Made by a program: the position numbers and the translations under genes
Shown here: in pieces, positions 1 through 5,333 of the stretch
How the letters are laid out: every line of letters begins with the position of its first letter
Position numbering within the stretch: position 1 is the first letter of the stretch
Notes under the pieces: generated by a model
Database searches by the model: none
What the model was told of the DNA's origin: nothing
The model's input: only the letters and a program-made list of their open reading frames with translations
Assembly (NCBI GenBank): GCA_016763875.1
Contig: JAESSZ010000014.1
Coordinates: 1 to 5,333, forward strand
Direction: 5' to 3'
From: Nannocystaceae bacterium
Lineage (GTDB): Bacteria > Myxococcota_A > Polyangia > Nannocystales > Nannocystaceae
Length of the DNA stretch: 5,333 nucleotides

Positions 1-1088
1 CCGAGCAGGACATTCCGATCCGGTTCAACCACGGCCAGCACCTGGCGCTGTCCCTCGCGTGCGCGAGGTGCCACGTCAACGTGGAGGACTCCACGCGGTC
101 CCGCGACTTCAACTTCCCGACCGGTGCGGTGTGCGACGAGTGCCACGGCCGACAGCACCCTCGCCCAGAATCCGAGCCCGCGCGCTGCTCGCTGTGCCAC
201 ACCAAGGTGGACGGCGAGGGGCGAGTCACGGCAGGACTCCGTGCGCCGCGGCCTCAACTCAACTTCAATCACAAACTCCACCTGACGCGCGGTGCGGGAT
301 GCGAAGACGCTGCGTGCCACGGTTCGATGGACAAGGTGCGCCTGGCGAGCACGCTGCAGCTCCCGACAGAGGCCGACTGCCTGACCTGTCACGACGGCGC
401 CCAGGCGACGCAGCGGTGTGCCGCGTGCCACCCTAACGAATCCTCGGGACGGCTCATCACCCGCGCACGTGACGACCGTTTGCTACCGGCCTTGATGCCG
501 ACTGCCGCTTCGAGCTGGGGCATGGAACACGATCTGGCGTTCGTCGAGGACCACGCCGTGATCACCAAGGCCAACCCCAAGGCGTGCGCGACATGCCACT
601 CCGATACCTTTTGTACCGACTGCCACACCGGGCCGATCCGCCCGATGCGGATCCACGCGGGCGACTTCCTGACGTCCCACGCCCTCGATGCCCGATCCCG
701 GACGGCCGACTGTCAGGCGTGTCACCGCACGCAGTCGTTTTGTCTTGCGTGTCACGAGCGACTTGGATTCGGGGAGCGGGTGGGTGGCTCGTTCGGGGTC
801 GGCGGTGGGCTCAGGTTTCACCCGGAGGGCTTCGCAGGCCCGCCTGGCATGCCGCAGTCCCACGCTCAGGCGGCGCAGCGCAACATCGCCGCTTGCAGCA
901 GTTGCCACACCGAAGACAGTTGCCTGGCGTGCCACGCGACGACGGCCGTCGCCAACGCAGGCCTGGATGTCTCGCCACACGGGCCGAACTTCGGCGCATC
1001 GATCCGCTGCCAGGCGCTCGCGAACCGCAACCGTCGCGTGTGTCTCAAGTGCCACGCGCCCGGCGACCCGAACCTCGACTGTCGCTAG
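1..1088 (+). CDS. Multiheme c-type cytochrome (13 visible heme motifs), 5'-partial
   Basis: The reading frame is already open at the left edge (first whole codon at 3) and ends at TAG 1086-1088, giving 361 visible residues; the true start and any signal peptide lie outside the window. There are twelve CxxCH motifs and one CX4CH (CEDAACH). Their first Cys residues are at visible residues 20, 44, 62, 100 (the CX4CH), 126, 139, 195, 204, 237, 247, 298, 307 and 347. Such motifs bind heme covalently through two Cys, with the motif His as axial ligand. Extra His residues such as FNHGQH (8-13) and FNHKLH (88-93) could be the distal ligands of bis-His hemes. The protein should therefore mature in the periplasm or outside the cell and carry electrons. 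Hemes 1-3 and 4-6 form two similar triheme modules; 7-8, 9-10 and 11-12 are tight pairs. I recall similar CxxCH-pair proteins from myxobacterial genomes, but the redox partner and substrate cannot be read from the sequence. Cytochrome identity is near certain; the role is unknown. Confidence 0.93.
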   Translation, partial: EQDIPIRFNHGQHLALSLACARCHVNVEDSTRSRDFNFPTGAVCDECHGRQHPRPESEPARCSLCHTKVDGEGRVTAGLRAPRPQLNFNHKLHLTRGAGCEDAACHGSMDKVRLASTLQLPTEADCLTCHDGAQATQRCAACHPNESSGRLITRARDDRLLPALMPTAASSWGMEHDLAFVEDHAVITKANPKACATCHSDTFCTDCHTGPIRPMRIHAGDFLTSHALDARSRTADCQACHRTQSFCLACHERLGFGERVGGSFGVGGGLRFHPEGFAGPPGMPQSHAQAAQRNIAACSSCHTEDSCLACHATTAVANAGLDVSPHGPNFGASIRCQALANRNRRVCLKCHAPGDPNLDCR

Positions 1089-1109
1089 CGGGCCGGCCGT
1101 CTCACCCGT

Positions 1110-1577
1110 CTACGTGGGCAGCGGGGAATACACCGTGAACAACTCGACCTCGGTAACCGCCAGCAGCCGGTAGGTGCGATCGGCTGCGATCGGCACGGGG
1201 CTCGCAGGCAGCAACTCGACACGATCGATGTCGCCGCCGGCCATGCCGACCTCGAGTACGGCTCTGCCCCCGGTGAGCATCACGTTCATGTCAATCCGTC
1301 CCTGGGTCGACACGACGACGTTCTCGCCCTCTTTCACGCGCAACACGGTGCACACGTAGTTTGCGCCGCGCGCCCACACCAGCGAGGCACCGAAGGTCTT
1401 GGGGGAGAAGGGAGGACCGAAGTCGACGTCGTCGGCACCAGGGTCTGGGACGTCGTCGAGCGGATCGCTGGGACCAGCGGGGGGCGCGGCCTCGGGCGAA
1501 GCATCACCGGTCTCCGCTCCGGCGGCTTGTTGGGGGGTCGTTGGGGGCGCTCCCGCCGGCTTGTCGACTTCGACCAT
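1110..1577 (-). CDS. Hypothetical protein, acidic Pro/Ala-rich N-terminus plus beta-rich C-terminal domain
   Basis: A 155-residue protein from ATG 1577-1575 to TAG 1112-1110. I do not recognise the family. Residues 1-58 are rich in Ala, Pro, Asp and Gly and look disordered (PAGAPPTTPQQAAG, then DPLDDVPDPGADD). Residues 60-155 have the alternating hydrophobic pattern of a small beta-rich domain (for example VCTVLRVKEGENVVVST and GRAVLEVGM), with one Cys. No signal peptide or membrane segment is visible. An in-frame TAG lies 12 nt before the ATG, so no longer N-terminus is possible in this frame, and no good Shine-Dalgarno is visible. It lies 37 bp downstream of the lipoprotein gene on the same strand, so it is probably the second gene of that transcript and may rely on read-through translation. 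Its end is only 21 bp from the end of the convergent cytochrome gene. G/C-rich third positions and the snug fit between neighbours support real coding. Function unknown. Confidence 0.72.
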   Translation of the reverse strand: MVEVDKPAGAPPTTPQQAAGAETGDASPEAAPPAGPSDPLDDVPDPGADDVDFGPPFSPKTFGASLVWARGANYVCTVLRVKEGENVVVSTQGRIDMNVMLTGGRAVLEVGMAGGDIDRVELLPASPVPIAADRTYRLLAVTEVELFTVYSPLPT

Positions 1578-1614
1578 GCAGCCGGGATGCTAGCAGGCCA
1601 TCAACAAAGCCGCT

Positions 1615-2676
1615 TCACTTGGGTTTGACGGCCTTGGGTTTGACGGCCTTGGGCTTCACGGCCTTGGGTTTGACCGCCTGGGGCTTCACCGCGTCGGGCT
1701 TGACGGATTTGGGCTCGGTCGCTGCGGGCTTAGCCTTGTTGTCGGACTTCTTGTCCGCCGGCTTCTTATCCGCGGACTTCTTGTCCGCGGACTTCTTGTC
1801 CGCGGACTTCTTGCCCGCCGACTTCTTTGCGCCCTTGCCTTGCTTCTTGCCCGGTTTCTTCCCGGCCTTGTCGTCGGTCTCAGCGGACGCATCGTCGGGC
1901 TCCACGGCCTTGCCCTTGGCGTCGTCGACATACTCATCGCTGGTGATCCCCGACGCCTCGGCTTTCTGGTCCTTGCGGGCTTGTGTGGCCAGGCGGGCGC
2001 GACGTGCTGCGTCGTGGTCCCACTGATCGACCTTGCCGTCGCCGGTCACGTCGTAGCCGATACGATCGATACGGCCCGCCAGGTAGTAGGTGAACATGTC
2101 CGCCCGGCCATCGCCGTCACGATCGGTCTCGATCCGCATCAAGCGGCCCTTGTCGTACCGCCGCCACGCGTCGACGAAACCGTCTCGGTTGAGGTCTTGT
2201 TCGTCGAGCTTGAGGTGACCGTCCTCGAAGTACCGGCCTATGTCGATCCGGCCGTCGAAGTCGAGGTCATACTGCTCGCGGTCCAGTTTGCCTTTTTCGT
2301 CGTAGTGGAAATACGCATCGAGGCGGCCATCGAAGTTGAGGTCAGCCTGCTTGCAACGCAGCGTCGCCTGGTCGGGGCCCGCGTAGATCGAGATCAGGTC
2401 GGCTCGGTTGTCGTGGTTGAGGTCGGACTGCTGCGGGCGGGCGCCACGGGCGGTGCACCGGCTCGTGTCGACCATGAGCGGGCGAAGATTGGGGTTGTCG
2501 AGCGCAGCTGACGCGTTCTCTTCTTCCGGCGGATCGGTGTCCTCGTCGTCCTTTCCCGCTGCGGCGCAGCCGGCAAGTGACGCCATCCACGCCAGGGCCC
2601 CAATGAACGCAGGAACGGTGTGCCATCGCGCCGCGTGGCGACGTGCTGGCCCTACATTCCCGCAAGTCTCTGACAC
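1615..2676 (-). CDS. Lipoprotein with six DxDxDGxxD Ca-binding-type repeats and Lys-rich repetitive tail
   Basis: A 353-residue protein from GTG 2676-2674 to TGA 1617-1615. I chose this GTG because AGGA (plus-strand TCCT 2685-2688) sits 8 nt upstream; another in-frame GTG at 2730 would add 18 residues but has no Shine-Dalgarno. An Arg-containing N-region, a hydrophobic stretch and the lipobox LAGC with Cys37 predict a lipid-anchored exported protein. Ala follows the Cys rather than Asp, which favours the outer membrane by the E. coli rule. Residues 85-217 hold six copies of D-x-D/N-x-D-G-x-x-D about 24 residues apart (starts 85, 112, 137, 161, 185, 209), like EF-hand, dockerin or thrombospondin type 3 calcium loops. 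The first copy has Asn instead of the Gly. Between loops runs a Y-x-x-G-x-L pattern that I recall from myxobacterial proteins. Residues from about 254 to the end are Lys-rich and low-complexity. Cys74 and Cys108 could pair. It lies upstream of the small hypothetical gene and diverges from lepA. Calcium binding and location are inferred; no enzymatic domain is visible. Confidence 0.85.
   Translation of the reverse strand: MSETCGNVGPARRHAARWHTVPAFIGALAWMASLAGCAAAGKDDEDTDPPEEENASAALDNPNLRPLMVDTSRCTARGARPQQSDLNHDNRADLISIYAGPDQATLRCKQADLNFDGRLDAYFHYDEKGKLDREQYDLDFDGRIDIGRYFEDGHLKLDEQDLNRDGFVDAWRRYDKGRLMRIETDRDGDGRADMFTYYLAGRIDRIGYDVTGDGKVDQWDHDAARRARLATQARKDQKAEASGITSDEYVDDAKGKAVEPDDASAETDDKAGKKPGKKQGKGAKKSAGKKSADKKSADKKSADKKPADKKSDNKAKPAATEPKSVKPDAVKPQAVKPKAVKPKAVKPKAVKPK
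1618..1707 (-). repeat. Tandem 15-bp array encoding (A/S)VKP(K/Q/D) pentapeptides at the lipoprotein C-terminus
   Basis: Six adjoining 15-bp units end directly at the stop codon of the lipoprotein. In coding order they give SVKPD, AVKPQ and four copies of AVKPK. On the plus strand, 1618-1632 and 1633-1647 are identical (CTTGGGTTTGACGGC), and the units become more diverged toward 1707, so expansion seems newest at the extreme C-terminus. The array has a different sequence from the ADKKS array just upstream in the same tail, so the two arose separately. Confidence 0.9.
1744..1833 (-). repeat. Tandem 15-bp array encoding (A/G)(D/G/A)KK(S/P) pentapeptides
   Basis: Six adjoining 15-bp units, in frame with the lipoprotein. 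In coding order the pentapeptides are GAKKS, AGKKS, ADKKS, ADKKS, ADKKP and ADKKS. The plus-strand units at 1744-1758, 1774-1788 and 1789-1803 are identical (GGACTTCTTGTCCGC); the others differ at a few bases. The identity at synonymous positions points to recent unit duplication. Because 15 is a multiple of three, gain or loss of units changes only the length of the basic tail. Confidence 0.9.
2026..2424 (-). repeat. Six protein-level Asp-rich loop repeats, period about 24 residues
   Basis: Within the lipoprotein, six loops read DLNHDNRAD, DLNFDGRLD, DLDFDGRID, DLNRDGFVD, DRDGDGRAD and DVTGDGKVD. The steps between them are 27, 25, 24, 24 and 24 codons. Asp/Asn at loop positions 1, 3, 5 and 9 with Gly at 6 is the standard ligand pattern of calcium-binding DxDxDG loops. 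The first loop is the most diverged (Asn replaces Gly). The DNA copies are clearly diverged from each other, so this is an old array held by selection, unlike the near-identical 15-bp arrays in the tail. Calcium as the ligand is inferred from the family pattern. Confidence 0.8.
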
Positions 2677-2684
2677 TGCGTTGG

Positions 2685-2688
2685 TCCT
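2685..2688 (-). promoter_or_regulatory. Ribosome binding site deciding the lipoprotein start
   Basis: AGGA on the minus strand, 8 nt before GTG 2676-2674. It is the only Shine-Dalgarno-like match near any of the in-frame start candidates. It places the signal peptide at about 36 residues, a normal length, whereas the GTG at 2730 would give about 54 residues with no ribosome site. Confidence 0.55.
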
Positions 2689-2731
2689 GTTCAAACCCAA
2701 ACCGGCCTTGGCTCGATGGCCGCTCTCCACA

Positions 2732-2740
2732 ACGATAGCA
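2732..2740 (-). promoter_or_regulatory. Possible extended -10 promoter element for the lipoprotein gene
   Basis: The minus strand reads TGCTATCGT, matching the extended -10 form TGnTATNNT. No recognisable -35 hexamer lies 16-18 bp upstream, which is tolerable for extended -10 promoters. It would give a leader of roughly 50 nt before GTG 2676 and would put the alternative GTG 2730 at or before the transcription start. This is a single short match in an intergenic region and is only suggestive. Confidence 0.25.
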
Positions 2741-2834
2741 GGGTGGGGGATCTGCGGCCAGCCGCCCGTGGCGCACCGCAGTCGGCGCGCGGGCGCCCGC
2801 TATGGTACCTCTCCGGCCGCGGTGCCGGGGGACG

Positions 2835-2850
2835 ACCCGACAGGTCGGGT
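2835..2850. promoter_or_regulatory. 16-bp inverted repeat upstream of lepA (operator or leader hairpin)
   Basis: ACCCGAC and GTCGGGT are perfect 7-bp inverted arms separated by AG, ending 27 bp before the proposed lepA start. As DNA this is a near-continuous dyad of operator size. As RNA it would fold as a 6-bp stem with a CAGG loop. No T-run follows, so it is not an intrinsic terminator. In DNA this GC-rich a few such dyads are expected by chance in 5 kb, so its position in the short divergent spacer is the main argument. Confidence 0.35.
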
Positions 2851-2877
2851 TCCTCCGCCAAACGCCACCAAATCGAA

Positions 2878-4718
<1,841 letters not shown>

Positions 4719-4722
<4 letters not shown>

Positions 4723-5333
4723 AGGATCCCGACGCCGAGCGTGACGCCTCGGACGCCGAGCGCGGGGCCGACGCCGCAGTCGATGACGTCGCACCTGACG
4801 ATGCCGCGGACGACGATGCCGCGGACGACGATGCCGCGGACGACGATGCCGCGGACGATGATGCCGCGGACGATGATGCCGCGGACGATGATGCCGATGA
4901 CGATGATGCCGCGGACGATGATGCCGATGACTCGGAACGGCCGCTGACACCACGCCACGTTCGGGCGGCCGCCAAACTGCTCGCCAAGGAAGCGGGCAAG
5001 ATCCTCAAGAAACACGGGGGGCGCATCGCCGCGGCCCCGGCTGACGCGATGCGCGATTGCATCGAGAAGATTGAAGCACTGCGCGCCACCGAGGACGTCG
5101 CGGCGCTGGAGCAGCAAGCCAAGCGCCTGGACGAGCTCCTGCACCAGCACGCCTCGTTTGCGCGCAAGAGCGCGTTGCGAGAGACCGCCGAGAACATCGC
5201 GATCGCCGTCATCGTGGCGCTGGGCTTACGCTCGTGTCTGTACGAGCCATTCAAGATCCCCTCCGGTTCGATGATGCCGACGCTGCGGTCCGGCGATCAC
5301 ATCTTCGTCAACAAGTTCGTTTACGGCGTGCAG
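4719..5333 (+). CDS. lepB: Signal peptidase I (LepB) with acidic repeat and coiled-coil N-terminus, 3'-partial
   Basis: 205 residues are visible from GTG 4719 and the frame is still open at the window end. Signal peptidase I cleaves signal peptides from exported preproteins at the outer face of the inner membrane with a Ser/Lys dyad. Residues 159-170 (NIAIAVIVALGL) form the membrane segment, followed by EPFKIPSGSMMPTL. This is family box B, nearly identical to E. coli, with Ser184 as nucleophile. Then comes SGDHIFVNKFVYG (box C). The catalytic Lys and boxes D and E lie beyond the window. The N-terminus is unusual: residues 1-71 are acidic, with DDDAA repeats at 27-70. Residues 74-158 are charged and helical, with a likely coiled coil around 107-140 (IEKIEALRATEDVAALEQQ). 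A helical N-terminal region is, as I recall, common in myxobacterial LepB, but this Asp tract is not a family feature I know. By topology it should be cytoplasmic. The gene overlaps lepA by 4 bp, so the pair is an operon. Confidence 0.94.
4797..4928 (+). repeat. Tandem 15-bp array encoding DDDAA pentapeptides in LepB
   Basis: One partial unit (4797-4808) is followed by eight full 15-bp units (4809-4928), in frame with lepB. The first three full units are identical (GACGACGATGCCGCG). The next two are identical to each other (GACGATGATGCCGCG). The last three alternate GAT, GCG and GAT in the final codon, giving DDDAD, DDDAA and DDDAD. The ordered variants show stepwise unit duplication. The tract makes residues 27-70 almost purely Asp and Ala. 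It also opens spurious long frames on both strands. Confidence 0.95.

Noticed and set aside
584..1173. Other plus-strand frames over the cytochrome gene
   Set aside because: They lack CxxCH motifs and any family signal. The thirteen ordered heme motifs all fall in one frame from position 3 to 1088.
1175..1194. Perfect 10-bp direct repeat TGCGATCGGC
   Set aside because: It lies inside the small minus-strand gene, has only two copies, and fits chance in GC-rich DNA. No neighbouring feature uses it.
1361..2511. Plus-strand open frames with repeated LSADF- and GLTA-type peptides and Val/Leu-rich stretches
   Set aside because: They are the antisense of the lipoprotein; their repeats are simply the complement of the ADKKS, AVKPK and DxDxDG codons. 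The minus-strand frame has a lipobox, a ribosome site and ordered motifs.
2835..2850. Intrinsic terminator
   Set aside because: The stem is short and no T-run follows on either strand, and it lies upstream of lepA in a divergent spacer where no gene ends.
4797..4928. Possible CRISPR-like or regulatory direct repeat
   Set aside because: The units are contiguous without spacers, 15 bp long and in frame with lepB, so this is a coding minisatellite.

Overview
The window is GC-rich throughout with strongly G/C-biased third codon positions. It combines a many-heme c-type cytochrome, a lipoprotein with DxDxDGxxD repeats, and a signal peptidase I carrying a long coiled-coil N-terminus before its membrane anchor. 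That combination is most typical of Myxococcota / former Deltaproteobacteria. This is an inference from gene style, not from a marker phylogeny.

Layout. (1) Positions 1-1088, + strand: the C-terminal part of a multiheme cytochrome c whose start lies left of the window. Thirteen heme-attachment motifs are visible, in modules 3+3+2+2+2+1. (2) Positions 1110-2676, - strand: a two-gene unit read right to left and convergent with the cytochrome gene. It begins with a lipoprotein that has six aspartate-rich putative Ca-binding repeats and a lysine-rich tail built from two tandem 15-bp repeat arrays. After a 37-bp gap comes a small unrecognised protein with a Pro/Ala/Asp-rich N-terminus. (3) Positions 2677-2877: a divergent intergenic region that probably holds both promoters, plus a 16-bp dyad just ahead of lepA. 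(4) Positions 2878-4722, + strand: lepA (elongation factor 4), complete, apparently starting at GTG. (5) Positions 4719 to the window end, + strand: lepB (signal peptidase I), starting at a GTG that overlaps the lepA stop (GTGA). It is cut off by the window edge after the catalytic serine.

The lepA-lepB pair is the classical arrangement known from E. coli: a ribosome-associated GTPase followed by the leader peptidase that processes exported preproteins. The cytochrome and the lipoprotein are both exported proteins and need heme ligation in the periplasm and lipoprotein processing respectively, but nothing in the sequence ties them functionally to each other or to lepAB.

The most unusual thread is three in-frame tandem arrays of 15-bp (pentapeptide) units within about 3.3 kb: AVKPK-type and ADKKS-type in the lipoprotein tail (basic), and DDDAA-type in the LepB N-terminus (acidic). 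I found no RNA gene, CRISPR array, insertion sequence, phage gene or convincing intrinsic terminator. I do not see a clearly new multi-gene system here. The best candidates for novelty are the acidic-repeat LepB, the bipolar lipoprotein and its small downstream partner.
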